In this document: positions 52,456 through 61,134 of the stretch, piece after piece
Layout of the letters: each line of letters opens with the position of its first letter
How positions within the stretch are numbered: position 1 is the stretch's first letter
DNA from: an uncultured Erysipelotrichaceae bacterium
GTDB taxonomy: Bacteria > Bacillota_I > Bacilli_A > Erysipelotrichales > Erysipelotrichaceae
Length of the DNA: 64,000 nucleotides
NCBI GenBank assembly: GCA_934699415.1
Contig: CAKUWO010000002.1
Span: forward strand, 1 to 64,000
Direction: 5' to 3'
Notes under the pieces: generated by a model
What the model was told of the DNA's origin: nothing
The model's input: the letters and a program-made list of their open reading frames with translations, nothing else
The model's database searches: none
Position numbers and translations under genes: made by a program

Positions 52456-53064
52456 TTATGCTTCTTTTTTAGCTGCAGCAGTAATTAAATATGATTCTGG
52501 TAAGGTTTCTATCCATTCACAAAATGTCCGCCACTCAGGTAAGCGGTGATAACGGCGTTGCTGATAGATAGTTTTCAACTGACGATAGTTAGTTGTCATT
52601 TTAGCGGTAATTTTAAAACCTGCTGGGTTTGAATATAAAATCTCAAGATATTTATCATTTAATGTAGGATTATTAGGATCTGTTTCTTTTAAGCTATTAT
52701 ATTCATTAACCTTTTCCTTCATAATTTCAATAATACGAGAATCTGTATATTCAATATATGATTTGTCTAAATCAAAACGAGTAATGCGATGCATTGTTGA
52801 TTGTGAGGATACAAAATCAAGAAAGTGGTAGCGTTCCGCCTCTACCCATGCTTTATTAGTAAAAGTTAAATCAAATTGAACAATAACACCATTTAAGAAA
52901 TTGTCATGTCCCTGTCCTAAACCACAAGCAGCGAGCTTTTTGATGGTTGGAGTAATTTCTTCGCTTACTTTATTGACATCAACAGCCATGGAATATTTGC
53001 TTCCACGCATGGCATCATCAAAGCCATAAACGTGAACATTGCTAACAACATCTTCAATCTTCAT
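52456..53064 (-). CDS. Unknown protein with distant ThyX-like pattern
   Basis: A 202-residue cytosolic protein I cannot place with certainty. The middle (WVEAERYHFLDFVSSQST, then MHRITRF at 91-97) and the late block (TTNYRQLKTIYQQRRYHRLPEW, of which the first twenty matter) resemble the two halves of flavin-dependent thymidylate synthase ThyX. In that family an RHR-type motif and an Arg-rich helix hold dUMP and FAD. The canonical RHRxxS is not intact. Similar proteins occur in gut phages, from memory. It overlaps mnmG by 11 bases and is translationally coupled to it. Confidence 0.6.
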   Translation of the reverse strand: MKIEDVVSNVHVYGFDDAMRGSKYSMAVDVNKVSEEITPTIKKLAACGLGQGHDNFLNGVIVQFDLTFTNKAWVEAERYHFLDFVSSQSTMHRITRFDLDKSYIEYTDSRIIEIMKEKVNEYNSLKETDPNNPTLNDKYLEILYSNPAGFKITAKMTTNYRQLKTIYQQRRYHRLPEWRTFCEWIETLPESYLITAAAKKEA

Positions 53065-54937
53065 CTTCTTCGCCTCCTTTAAAATGATTCTTTCTTAAGT
53101 GCATAGCTAAAACCTGAATATCAGCAGGATTGATACCAGAAATACGACTTGCTTGACCCAAAGTTCTAGGTTTAACAAGATTTAATTTCTGACGAGCTTC
53201 AATTCTTAGATTATCGACTTGTAAATAATCGATGTTTAATGGTAAAGTGCGTCTTTCAAGTTTTTGCATCCTTTCAGCTGCTTTTTGAGCTTTGGCGATA
53301 TATCCTTCGTATTTAATATAGATATCAACCGAAGAACAGATTTCTGCACTACTTTCGATTCTAGCTAAAGATAAAATATCATAAGTTGAAATATCAGGGC
53401 GCTTAACTAATTCATATCCATTATAAGCTCCTTTATCAGTCTCATAACCTCTATCTTTAAGATAAGTTGTTAATGCTGCATTGTTTTCTATTCTTAAAGC
53501 TTTAAGGAGTTCGATTACATCGTTGATTTCCTTTTTATGATTAAGGTATCTTTGGTATCTTTCTTCACTAATTAATGACAAATTATAACCGTATTTAATA
53601 AGGCGATCTTCAGCATTATCATGTCTTAAAAGTAAACGATATTCAGCACGACTTGTAAGTAAGCGATAAGGCTCATTAGTGCCTTTTGTTACTAAGTCAT
53701 CAATCATGACACCAATATAAGATTCATCTCTTCTAAGAATAAGAGGCTCTTTACCTTCTAATTTTAAACTAGCATTAATACCAGCAATCAAACCAAGTCC
53801 TGCCGCTTCTTCATAACCTGAGGTACCCAAAATCTGACCAGCAATAAATAGGTTCTCAATCACTTTGGTTTCAAGGTTTGGTTTAACTTGTAATGGATTT
53901 ATGGCATCATATTCAATTGCGTAGGCATACTTTTTAATTACTGCATTTTCAAGGCCTGGTAAAGAATGAACCATTTCTTCTTGAACTTCTTTTGGCATAG
54001 AAGTTGAGAAACCTTGTAGATATGTTGTATCCATAGAAGCGGATTCAGGTTCTAAGAATAATTGATGACGTGGCTTATCAGAAAAACGTACAACTTTATC
54101 TTCAATTGATGGGCAATAACGAGGACCTACTCCCTTTACTACCCCCGAATACATCGATGAGCGATTGAGATTAGCACGAATAATTTCATGAGTTTTTTCG
54201 GTGGTATACGTAAGATAGCAAGGCCATTGTTTATCAAATGGTAATAAATCTTCATCTTTACTATCTTCAGAAAAGGCGAGTCTTCCTGCTGTTCCTGGTT
54301 CGTAATGTGTTTTAGAGAAATCAATAGATGAAGTTAAGATTCTCTGTGGCGTTCCTGTTTTTAAACGAAATAATCTTAAACCTAAATTTCTCAAAGATTC
54401 AGATAAGTTTTTAGTAGTACTATCACCGTCCGGCCCTTCTGACTTGGTCCAATCAGAAATCATGATGGTTGAGTCCATATAAGTACCAGTGGTCAAAACA
54501 AGAACTTCCGTTTCTAAAATGCCATTGTTTTGAAGTCTTACACCTTTAGCTTTGCCATTTTCAACTAATACTTCTTCAACAATATCTTCAATAACATCAA
54601 GATTTTCTTGATTCATGCAGACATCTTTCATCATCGCTGAATAAGCAAGTTTATCTGATTGCACACGAAGACATTGCACTCCTGGACCTTTAGCAGTATT
54701 GAGCATTTTGAATTGTAACGCTGTCTTATCAGCAATATGTGGCATTTCACCGCCTAAAGCATCAATTTCACGCACAACAATACCTTTAGCTGGTCCACCA
54801 ATTGATGGATTGCAAGGCATTTTAGCAATATGATTTAAATTAATGGTAATTAAAGCTGTTTTATTACCTCTTCTAGCAAGTGATAAAGCAGCTTCAACAC
54901 CAGCATGTCCAGCCCCTACTACTATAGCTCGGTACAT
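53054..54937 (-). CDS. mnmG: tRNA uridine 5-carboxymethylaminomethyl modification enzyme MnmG
   Basis: A 627-residue FAD protein that, with MnmE, modifies wobble uridine in tRNA. FAD motif VVGAGHAGVEAALSLARRG is at 6-24. MPCNPSIGGPAKG and MLNTAKGPGVQ are family marks. TSRAEYRLLLRHDNAEDRL and the C-terminal helical domain ending RISGINPADIQVL complete it. Full length. The ribosome site is AAGGAG. Its place beside rsmG and parAB near the origin is the classic Firmicute order. Confidence 0.97.
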   Translation of the reverse strand: MYRAIVVGAGHAGVEAALSLARRGNKTALITINLNHIAKMPCNPSIGGPAKGIVVREIDALGGEMPHIADKTALQFKMLNTAKGPGVQCLRVQSDKLAYSAMMKDVCMNQENLDVIEDIVEEVLVENGKAKGVRLQNNGILETEVLVLTTGTYMDSTIMISDWTKSEGPDGDSTTKNLSESLRNLGLRLFRLKTGTPQRILTSSIDFSKTHYEPGTAGRLAFSEDSKDEDLLPFDKQWPCYLTYTTEKTHEIIRANLNRSSMYSGVVKGVGPRYCPSIEDKVVRFSDKPRHQLFLEPESASMDTTYLQGFSTSMPKEVQEEMVHSLPGLENAVIKKYAYAIEYDAINPLQVKPNLETKVIENLFIAGQILGTSGYEEAAGLGLIAGINASLKLEGKEPLILRRDESYIGVMIDDLVTKGTNEPYRLLTSRAEYRLLLRHDNAEDRLIKYGYNLSLISEERYQRYLNHKKEINDVIELLKALRIENNAALTTYLKDRGYETDKGAYNGYELVKRPDISTYDILSLARIESSAEICSSVDIYIKYEGYIAKAQKAAERMQKLERRTLPLNIDYLQVDNLRIEARQKLNLVKPRTLGQASRISGINPADIQVLAMHLRKNHFKGGEEDED

Positions 54938-55281
54938 GAAAACTCCTTAATAAAAGCATTACGGCTTTCTAACATTGCTTCATAGTGTTTAATTACTTCA
55001 CTATAATCTTCATCATTTAAATCAGCTAATACTTCAAGTATTTTTTCATATAGTGGGAATAGCATTAAATCTCCTGCAAGATAAAATAATCCTTTGGTTG
55101 CATCTTTTGCCATCGCAAAGTCGCCAACATCTAAAAAATTACCAATTTCTTCAAAATGAGTATCATTGAGAAAAAATAAAACGGCTTCATCATATTCTTG
55201 CATCGTATTTAAATTTAGTTCTAATAGACCTTTAACAATTTCTTCTTCAATAAGGCCTAAACGTTCATATTTATTTTTCAT
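54922..55281 (-). CDS. HPt-like helical protein lacking the phosphoacceptor histidine
   Basis: A 119-residue all-helical cytosolic protein. FLDVGDFAMAKDATKGLFYLAGDLMLFPL resembles the core of histidine phosphotransfer domains (A-H-x-L-K-G pattern, residues 47-76), but Thr62 stands where the histidine should be. It may bind a response regulator without phosphotransfer, or the likeness may be chance. The start is ATG at 55281, six bases after TATAAT, rather than the ATG at 55302 inside pdxK. The end overlaps mnmG by 16 bases. Confidence 0.65.
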   Translation of the reverse strand: MKNKYERLGLIEEEIVKGLLELNLNTMQEYDEAVLFFLNDTHFEEIGNFLDVGDFAMAKDATKGLFYLAGDLMLFPLYEKILEVLADLNDEDYSEVIKHYEAMLESRNAFIKEFSCTEL

Positions 55282-55287
55282 GTGATT

Positions 55288-55293
55288 ATTATA
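55288..55293 (-). promoter_or_regulatory. -10 box placed for a leaderless HPt-like mRNA
   Basis: TATAAT with six bases to the ATG at 55281. It lies within the end of the pyridoxal kinase gene. Confidence 0.45.
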
Positions 55294-56107
55294 TACCTTC
55301 ATCCATTAAATAACAGAGTGAGCTTTCTAAATTTATATCTCTACTACCATTACTTTCTTTTGTTTGTTTAATTACTTGATAAACATAATTAACTGCTTTT
55401 ATAGCGCTTTCTTTAAAATCTTTACCTTGAATTAAATAACTAAAGAATGTCGCACTATATACATCTCCTGTTCCAAAATAAGATCCTTCTATTTTATCTT
55501 TAAAATAAAAAGAGATATTGTTAAGAGAATCTATTATTGCAATACCAAACTTAGCTTCTTTTTTAACACTGGTGAGAACTACTTCTTTTGGTCCTAACTC
55601 TTTTAAAGCTTTTAATATTTCTTTAATTTCTTCCTCTTTAAAATCTTCTTTATATTCTTTGCCCAATATAAAACATGCTTCAGTAATATTTGGACAAATA
55701 ATATCAACTTTATAAATTAACTCTTTTAAAGCATCAGCATAACTATAATCAAAGCCACTATAAAATTTACCGTTATCAGCAATGCATGGATCCAATAATT
55801 TAATTGCTTCAGGATAATTATTGATTAATAAAATCGCATCTTCTACTTGATTAGAAGAAGCTAAATATCCTATTGAGATACCATCTACTTTGATATTTTC
55901 TTTCTTCCAATGATTAATAAATGGTTTCATGATATCGCTCATGTCTTTTTTTACATAATCTTTATAAGCGGTATGCGATGATAAAACGGTTGTAGGAAGT
56001 GGAATAGCTTCAATTCCCAAGACTGCAAAAATTGGCAAGGCAACATTTAGTGAACATTTACCAAGGCACGATAAATCTTGCATTGTAATAATTCTTTTAT
56101 TTACCAT
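55289..56107 (-). CDS. Pyridoxal/pyridoxamine kinase
   Basis: A 272-residue PfkB-family kinase of the PdxK/PdxY type. It opens MVNKRIITMQDLSCLGKCSL and then reads ALPIFAVLGIEAIPLPT with VLSSHT, all near consensus. DICPNITEA-like CPNITEACFILG and the catalytic GTGDVYSATFFS at about 212-223 complete it. It phosphorylates vitamin B6 vitamers to PLP, needed by the lyase elsewhere in the window. The start overlaps the end of the EVE-like gene by seven bases. The ribosome site is GAAGGTG. Confidence 0.9.
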   Translation of the reverse strand: MVNKRIITMQDLSCLGKCSLNVALPIFAVLGIEAIPLPTTVLSSHTAYKDYVKKDMSDIMKPFINHWKKENIKVDGISIGYLASSNQVEDAILLINNYPEAIKLLDPCIADNGKFYSGFDYSYADALKELIYKVDIICPNITEACFILGKEYKEDFKEEEIKEILKALKELGPKEVVLTSVKKEAKFGIAIIDSLNNISFYFKDKIEGSYFGTGDVYSATFFSYLIQGKDFKESAIKAVNYVYQVIKQTKESNGSRDINLESSLCYLMDEGI

Positions 56108-56949
56108 TTTATTAATTCACCTTCTTTAACAAAGTAAAAATTAAGTTTGATATTATCATGATATTTATTGATATCTTGATTAATTAGATATGCTTGTCCA
56201 ATAAATATACGATCATCAATTCCTTTAAGCTTTGGAAAATAAATATTAATTTCTTTATCCATAATCTTATAAGCTTCAATCTTATCAGCAAATAGATAAA
56301 TTTCTTGGTCGTTATTACATATTTCTTTCAAAAGACAATTAGCTTCCTTGAATTGATTGTTAGATAGAGGTATAGGATTATATTTATTAATAATTTGATT
56401 CAAGTGATAACGACATATCTCTTTATCAATGCAATCTTCTGTTTCGTGGTTCATAGTCCAAATATCAGGCGATTCTTTTGCGAAAGAAAGAATCTTTAAA
56501 GGGATTTCATCATTTAAATAGATATAACTCTCTACTTGTGATGGGAGCTCATAACCACATTCACTTAAAAAAATAGGTGCTTGAAAAAAGACCACATCAT
56601 TTAAATAGATAGATGATATTTGTTTTGGCAATTTTTTATCTTTAGTTAATTTCTTAAGGGCATTTTTAAATTCTATTTTATTCCGGTATCCGTTTTTAGT
56701 TTCAAACTTATTCCACATAGCTTCACTATTGGATTTAAAGAAACTTTCGCATCTTCCATAACCGATAATCCCTTTTTCACCATTGAGAGAATGTCTTTTA
56801 TCTTTGGATAAAAAGAACAGCAAATCCCCTACATTGAATTGACGGAAATTATTTTTTGCTGATAAACGCCAAAAATTCATTTCTGAATTACGATTCAAAC
56901 GATGTAGCTCTAACATCTTGCCATCAGTGATATAAGCGATTGCTGCCAT
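56101..56949 (-). CDS. EVE/PUA-like domain protein of unknown function
   Basis: A 282-residue protein. The N-terminal half (about 1-95: WRLSAKNNFRQFNVGDLLFF, then GIIGYGRCESFF) has the strand pattern and VGDLLFFL and GIIGYG lines of EVE/ASCH/PUA-like pockets that recognise modified bases or small ligands. The second half is less clear, with a Cys-rich short patch (EDCIDKEICRYHL) and a C-terminal beta-rich end. It sits between the Card1-like nuclease and the kinase. The ribosome site is AAAGGAG. The pairing with a CARF nuclease suggests a sensor role, but this is inference. Confidence 0.6.
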   Translation of the reverse strand: MAAIAYITDGKMLELHRLNRNSEMNFWRLSAKNNFRQFNVGDLLFFLSKDKRHSLNGEKGIIGYGRCESFFKSNSEAMWNKFETKNGYRNKIEFKNALKKLTKDKKLPKQISSIYLNDVVFFQAPIFLSECGYELPSQVESYIYLNDEIPLKILSFAKESPDIWTMNHETEDCIDKEICRYHLNQIINKYNPIPLSNNQFKEANCLLKEICNNDQEIYLFADKIEAYKIMDKEINIYFPKLKGIDDRIFIGQAYLINQDINKYHDNIKLNFYFVKEGELIKW

Positions 56950-56965
56950 ACTCTCTCCTTTCTAG

Positions 56966-58078
56966 CTATTCAAACATTGAATAGATTCTTTGATTCTTAA
57001 CTATTTCTAAATCTATAACCACAATCCCTAACTCTTGTGCTTTTTGATAGATATTAATATTACAATTTCTTAAGTCTTCTAATGTACAAATAACAGGTTT
57101 TGAGAGGTCATTACCGAACATAGTGTTATGGATTTTAATCTCATTTAGTGCATTGGTATCAACTTTGTTTGACTTACAAGAAATAAAATAAAGGGCATTA
57201 AGGTGTGATGCTAAAACATCAATTTCACAAATAACTGGAAAACGACGATCGTGTTTCTCGGAGAAGTCTATAACAACACTCATCATCACATCATTGAAAT
57301 AGTTATTTTCTTTTAATTTTAGATATAAGTATGATTCAAGCCAGGTTCCAGCAACTAAAAATAATTGTTGTTTAACATGATTATCAAAATTCAAACTATC
57401 TTTATTTAAATTAAATAAATTTAATTTTAAAGCTTGTTGAAGAATTGGCTGTTGTTTAAGACGATTAAACTCTTCTTTTGTTAAAGGATGGGTTAGTGTA
57501 TCTTCTTCTTTAACAATAATTTTATTCACTACATTAACAAAAGCAATGAATTCACTATAGTTATCAAGGTTATTTTCAACCATTTTAACAATAGCTTCAT
57601 TGATTTCATTGTTTTTTAATTCAGGATGGCGATGGATATTAGATACAATCTTCCCTCCTGATAAGGTTATTAGTTCTTTAATTGATAAAGAAGGAACTTT
57701 TTCTTTATAACAGCCATGGCTATGGTAACTTTTAATACAATTATCTTCCGAGTCATAGTAATAAACATCGTTATGATGTTTCTGAGCTTGTTCAAATAAA
57801 CGTAAAAGGATATATCGGCTGCCAGTCATATCCACTAATGCATTGGGATACTTATTGAAATAATCATCTAATTCATTCTTTTCGTCACAAATTAAGATGA
57901 ATTCGATATCTTCTATCCCTCTGCTATTTAATACTTCTTTACATCCTTCTACTACTTTTAGAGAATATTCTTCGCGCGAGAAAAAGATTACCTTGTCCGC
58001 TTTTAATGAGATAGGCACTAAAACATTATTTAAAGTATCGTTTTTAGAAAAACCTTTAAATATTACTTTCTCATTCAT
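56966..58078 (-). CDS. Card1-like (DUF1887) CARF-domain endonuclease
   Basis: A 370-residue protein. The N-terminal Rossmann-like CARF part (1-130) has VDMTGSRYI at 82-90, where DUF1887 proteins carry a TGGTK-type ligand loop. A helical linker follows. The C-terminal PD-(D/E)XK nuclease (about 240-340) has E248 in GTWLESYLY, D287 in ICEIDVLA, and S300-C301-K302 in FISCKSN, with Ser where ExK is usual. Relatives (Card1, Can2) are cut-on by cyclic tetra-adenylate from type III CRISPR systems. No CRISPR or Cas gene is near. The start overlaps recR by eight bases (ATGAATGAG). Confidence 0.82.
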   Translation of the reverse strand: MNEKVIFKGFSKNDTLNNVLVPISLKADKVIFFSREEYSLKVVEGCKEVLNSRGIEDIEFILICDEKNELDDYFNKYPNALVDMTGSRYILLRLFEQAQKHHNDVYYYDSEDNCIKSYHSHGCYKEKVPSLSIKELITLSGGKIVSNIHRHPELKNNEINEAIVKMVENNLDNYSEFIAFVNVVNKIIVKEEDTLTHPLTKEEFNRLKQQPILQQALKLNLFNLNKDSLNFDNHVKQQLFLVAGTWLESYLYLKLKENNYFNDVMMSVVIDFSEKHDRRFPVICEIDVLASHLNALYFISCKSNKVDTNALNEIKIHNTMFGNDLSKPVICTLEDLRNCNINIYQKAQELGIVVIDLEIVKNQRIYSMFE

Positions 58079-58667
58079 TTTCCAATATCTTTCTATTATC
58101 CATCGCTTTAAGAAGAGTCCATTCATCAGCATAATCTAAATTGGCGCCCATTGGTAAACCGTGAGCTAATCTGGTAACCTTAACATTCTTATCTTTAAGA
58201 ATTTTATTAAGATACATAGCTGTCATTTCACCTTCCATTGTGAATGGTGTAGCAATGATGATTTCTTTAATAGTTTCATCAATGCGATTTATTAAACTTT
58301 GAATATTTAAATCTTCAGGATAAATGCCTTTAATTGATGAAATTTCTCCGTTAATAACATGATATAAGCCATGATAGCCATTGGTCTTTTCGATTGCGTT
58401 AACATCTTGGTCATAAGATAAAACCATGATTTGTGATTTATCACGGTTGTTATCTTTACAAAAGTCGCATATATCTCCATCACTTAAGAAACCACATTTC
58501 TCACATCTTCTTAAATTATTTAACGCCAGAATAGCATTACCTAAATCTTCTCTAACTTCAGGCGGTAATTTTAAAAGCGCAAAAACATATCTTTGCGCTG
58601 TTTTATTACCTACTCCTGGTAGTTTTTCTAATAATGTTGAAGCTTTTTCAAATTTATCCGGAAACAT
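58071..58667 (-). CDS. recR: Recombination mediator protein RecR
   Basis: A 198-residue RecR. A helix-hairpin-helix (KLPGVGNKTAQRYVF) opens it, the C4 zinc finger is C55, C58, C67 and C70, and a Toprim domain follows (QIMVLSYDQDVNAIEK). It helps RecO and RecF load RecA. Sixteen bases after dnaX; the dnaX-recR pair is the usual bacterial order. The start has only a weak GG-containing site and may rely on coupling. Confidence 0.96.
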   Translation of the reverse strand: MFPDKFEKASTLLEKLPGVGNKTAQRYVFALLKLPPEVREDLGNAILALNNLRRCEKCGFLSDGDICDFCKDNNRDKSQIMVLSYDQDVNAIEKTNGYHGLYHVINGEISSIKGIYPEDLNIQSLINRIDETIKEIIIATPFTMEGEMTAMYLNKILKDKNVKVTRLAHGLPMGANLDYADEWTLLKAMDNRKILENE

Positions 58668-58682
58668 ACATCTTACCTATTA

Positions 58683-60491
58683 CTAATCTTCGATATTTAC
58701 TTTGTCACCAAAGAGATTTTTTAAACGATCTTCTACACTATTATGTGATGAACCAAAAGAATCTTCTTGATATTTAGGGATAGATACTTGTAAAGTTTTA
58801 CCCCTTTCTTTATTTTTAACAAAGTATGAAATGAGTTTGTTTTTACGCTCTTCATCTGCAAAATAGCACATCTTATCAATACCCATCTCTTCTTTTAAGA
58901 AGAAATATAATTGATAGTTAAATGAGCTTTCATTAATCTCTTTAGAATTGTAATCACCTTTTTCAAAGATGATGAAATCCTCGTTTGTTGCAAAAATACC
59001 CGTTTCTTTTAAAGCGTTGTAGTACTTGCGATCACTTGAGAAAGCATAGTTAGCTAAATTGCCATAAAGTTGTGTTTCAGTTTTGAGCTTCTCATCTTTT
59101 GTAGCATTACACATAACAGGCAATAATTGTTCATCATCAAATTCTACCTCTTCTAATGATGTGGTAACATAACTATCTTGTTTTACTTGATCTGTAATCG
59201 CTTCTTCAGGGATTGTTTCTTCGATATATAGTGGCTCTATTGGATTATATTCCAAACCTTGGATATCTACTTCTTCAATTGTTGGAGATTCTGGAACATT
59301 TACTAACTCTTTTACAATTGTTTCACGTGAAACATTTGTTATTGAATCTTCTTCTTTTAAATATTCTACTTTTGAATCTTCTACTTTTGTTTCTTTAATT
59401 TGTTTCGGTGCATTATTTAAAGCAATTTTAATAAGAGCTAATTCAAATGACGATAAAACAGTCATTCCTAATTTAAAATCATTTAATAATTCTAAAAGTA
59501 CATCAATATCTTTGAGTAAATTACTTTCATTAGTAATTCTTAATATCATCTCTGCATCGCTTGTGGTGATTTTATTAAGACAGATATCAGAATGTGATTC
59601 AGCATAAATTAAAGCTTCTTTAACATCATCAACCAAATTAATGGTTAATCTTTTTAAATCTATTCCGTTATGATAAAAGAGTCTTAATTGTTTAACCGCA
59701 TCCTCAATCTTATTTTGGTGAGCATAGGATAAGATAGAAGCTCTTTGTTGAACTGATGATAGACCATAAATCTTATCGACGTCATCAGTTAAAACCTTAC
59801 CATCACCATAAGTCATACATTGTTCAAGAATTGATAAAGCATCACGCATACCACCATCAGCTAAAGAAGCGATGGTATATAATGCATCTTCATCATATTG
59901 TGCTTTTTCATTTAAAAGAATACTCTTCATTCTCTCAACAATAGTGATGTTGTCTATTTTCTTAAAATCGTATCTCTGACATCTTGATTGAATAGTTGGT
60001 AATACTTTTTGAGGATCTGTTGTAGCTAAAATAAAAACTACATGTGATGGTGGTTCTTCAATTGTCTTTAAAAGAGCAGAAGCAGCTCCCTCTGATAATT
60101 GATGAACTTCATCAATTATATAAACTTTATAATTGCCGACTGTTGGTTGGAAATAAACTGTCTTCAACATTTCGCGCATTGTTTCGACACGTGAATAACT
60201 GGCAGCATCAAATTCGATTATATCTGGGTGATTTCCGCTTTGTGCTACTTTGCAACTATCACATTCATTGCATACTTCACCATTAAATGATTTACAATTA
60301 ATAGCATTCGCAAAAATCTTAGCTACACTAGTTTTTCCTGTTCCTCTTGGGCCACAAAAAAGATAAGCATTAGCGATATGATGCTTCAAAATGGAATTTT
60401 GTAATGTTTGAGTAATAACTTCCTGACCTACAACATCTTCAAATTTTTGAGGTCGATATACACGATATAAAACTTTATAATTCATAGTCAT
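58683..60491 (-). CDS. dnaX: DNA polymerase III subunit gamma/tau
   Basis: A 602-residue clamp-loader subunit. It opens MNYKVLYRVYRPQKFEDVVG after a Met-Thr. The Walker A is GPRGTGKTS (47-55), the zinc knuckle is C66, C74, C77 and C80, and DEVHQLSEGAASALLKTIEEPP is the clamp-loader sensor region (first part shown). A long tau tail with acidic spacers (about 370-500) joins the replisome. A parS site is embedded at 59319-59334, coding NVSRET. The start follows an extended -10 by ten bases, giving an almost leaderless mRNA. Confidence 0.95.
   Translation of the reverse strand: MTMNYKVLYRVYRPQKFEDVVGQEVITQTLQNSILKHHIANAYLFCGPRGTGKTSVAKIFANAINCKSFNGEVCNECDSCKVAQSGNHPDIIEFDAASYSRVETMREMLKTVYFQPTVGNYKVYIIDEVHQLSEGAASALLKTIEEPPSHVVFILATTDPQKVLPTIQSRCQRYDFKKIDNITIVERMKSILLNEKAQYDEDALYTIASLADGGMRDALSILEQCMTYGDGKVLTDDVDKIYGLSSVQQRASILSYAHQNKIEDAVKQLRLFYHNGIDLKRLTINLVDDVKEALIYAESHSDICLNKITTSDAEMILRITNESNLLKDIDVLLELLNDFKLGMTVLSSFELALIKIALNNAPKQIKETKVEDSKVEYLKEEDSITNVSRETIVKELVNVPESPTIEEVDIQGLEYNPIEPLYIEETIPEEAITDQVKQDSYVTTSLEEVEFDDEQLLPVMCNATKDEKLKTETQLYGNLANYAFSSDRKYYNALKETGIFATNEDFIIFEKGDYNSKEINESSFNYQLYFFLKEEMGIDKMCYFADEERKNKLISYFVKNKERGKTLQVSIPKYQEDSFGSSHNSVEDRLKNLFGDKVNIED
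59319..59334. promoter_or_regulatory. parS: parS site (perfect) inside dnaX
   Basis: TGTTTCACGTGAAACA, the 16-base palindromic ParB loading site, identical to the consensus. It is in the dnaX coding sequence, 9 kb from parB. Confidence 0.92.
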
Positions 60492-60501
60492 ATTCTTATT
60501 A

Positions 60502-60507
60502 ATTATA
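60502..60507 (-). promoter_or_regulatory. Extended -10 box of dnaX
   Basis: TGTTATAAT with ten bases to the ATG at 60491. Right after the tadA terminator hairpin. Confidence 0.55.
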
Positions 60508-60517
60508 ACATGAATAA

Positions 60518-60537
60518 GAGATGGTCTTACCCATCTC
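60518..60537 (-). terminator. Hairpin after tadA
   Basis: GAGATGG, loop, CCATCTC, with a TTATT tail on the minus strand. The weak T run makes it uncertain. Confidence 0.55.
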
Positions 60538-60544
60538 CTGTTAT

Positions 60545-61012
60545 CTATTTATTGAATTTTAAAGCTCTTTTACGAGCGAAGAATTCTTTTAAAATATGCG
60601 AAGATTCTTCTTCCATTACACCAGCCATTACATCGGGATGGTGATTAATGCCTTTGTATTCTAAGTAATTAAGATTAGATTTTATTGAGCCTGTTTTAGG
60701 ATCTGATGCCCCAAAAATAACTCTATTTAAACGAGAATGTGATATAGCGCCTGCACACATTAAACATGGTTCTAAAGTAACATATAATTCACAGTCATTA
60801 AGATATCTTGAATTTATTTTAGAGACCGCAAGTCTAATAGCTTCAATTTCTGCATGCGATAAAGGATCTTTGTTTTGTTCCTTATGATTATGTGCTCTAG
60901 CAATAATCTCATCATTTAGCACAATAACACAGCCAATCGGAACTTCATCCTCTTCATAGGCTTTTCTAGCTTCTAGAAGAGCTTCTCTCATATATTTTTC
61001 TTCTCTTGTCAT
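60545..61012 (-). CDS. tadA: tRNA adenosine(34) deaminase
   Basis: A 155-residue zinc deaminase that makes inosine at the wobble position of tRNA-Arg. Zinc ligands are H53 in SHAEIEAI and C83 and C86 in EPCLMC, and the proton shuttle is E55. It begins MTREEKYMREALLEA, which matches the family; longer frames run into the SRP RNA, so ATG at 61012 is preferred. There is no Shine-Dalgarno, and the start lies in the T tail of the SRP RNA, so translation may depend on a leaderless or readthrough message. Confidence 0.93.
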   Translation of the reverse strand: MTREEKYMREALLEARKAYEEDEVPIGCVIVLNDEIIARAHNHKEQNKDPLSHAEIEAIRLAVSKINSRYLNDCELYVTLEPCLMCAGAISHSRLNRVIFGASDPKTGSIKSNLNYLEYKGINHHPDVMAGVMEEESSHILKEFFARKRALKFNK

Positions 61013-61020
61013 AATAAAAA

Positions 61021-61095
61021 AGGTGCACACAGACGGAGGTTCGTATGGCTGCTTCATTCCTGACCTGACCAGATTAGAACACATCTGTTGCACCT
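61021..61095 (-). ncRNA. ffs: Small SRP RNA (4.5S-like)
   Basis: On the minus strand a closed hairpin about 75 bases long. Ends AGGTGCAAC and GTGCACCT pair. The apical part reads GGTCAGGTCAGG and then GAAGCAGCCA, the universally conserved SRP domain IV loop bound by Ffh. It has no Alu domain, so it is the short form. It is followed by TTTTTT before tadA. Own promoter upstream. Confidence 0.92.
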
Positions 61096-61100
61096 ATATT

Positions 61101-61128
61101 ATTTTACATAATTAATCTAATTTTTCAA
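61101..61128 (-). promoter_or_regulatory. Promoter of the SRP RNA
   Basis: On the minus strand TTGAAA (61123-61128), 16 bases, TAAAAT (61101-61106). Initiation would fall at the first base of the RNA stem. Confidence 0.75.
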
Positions 61129-61134
61129 TATCTA

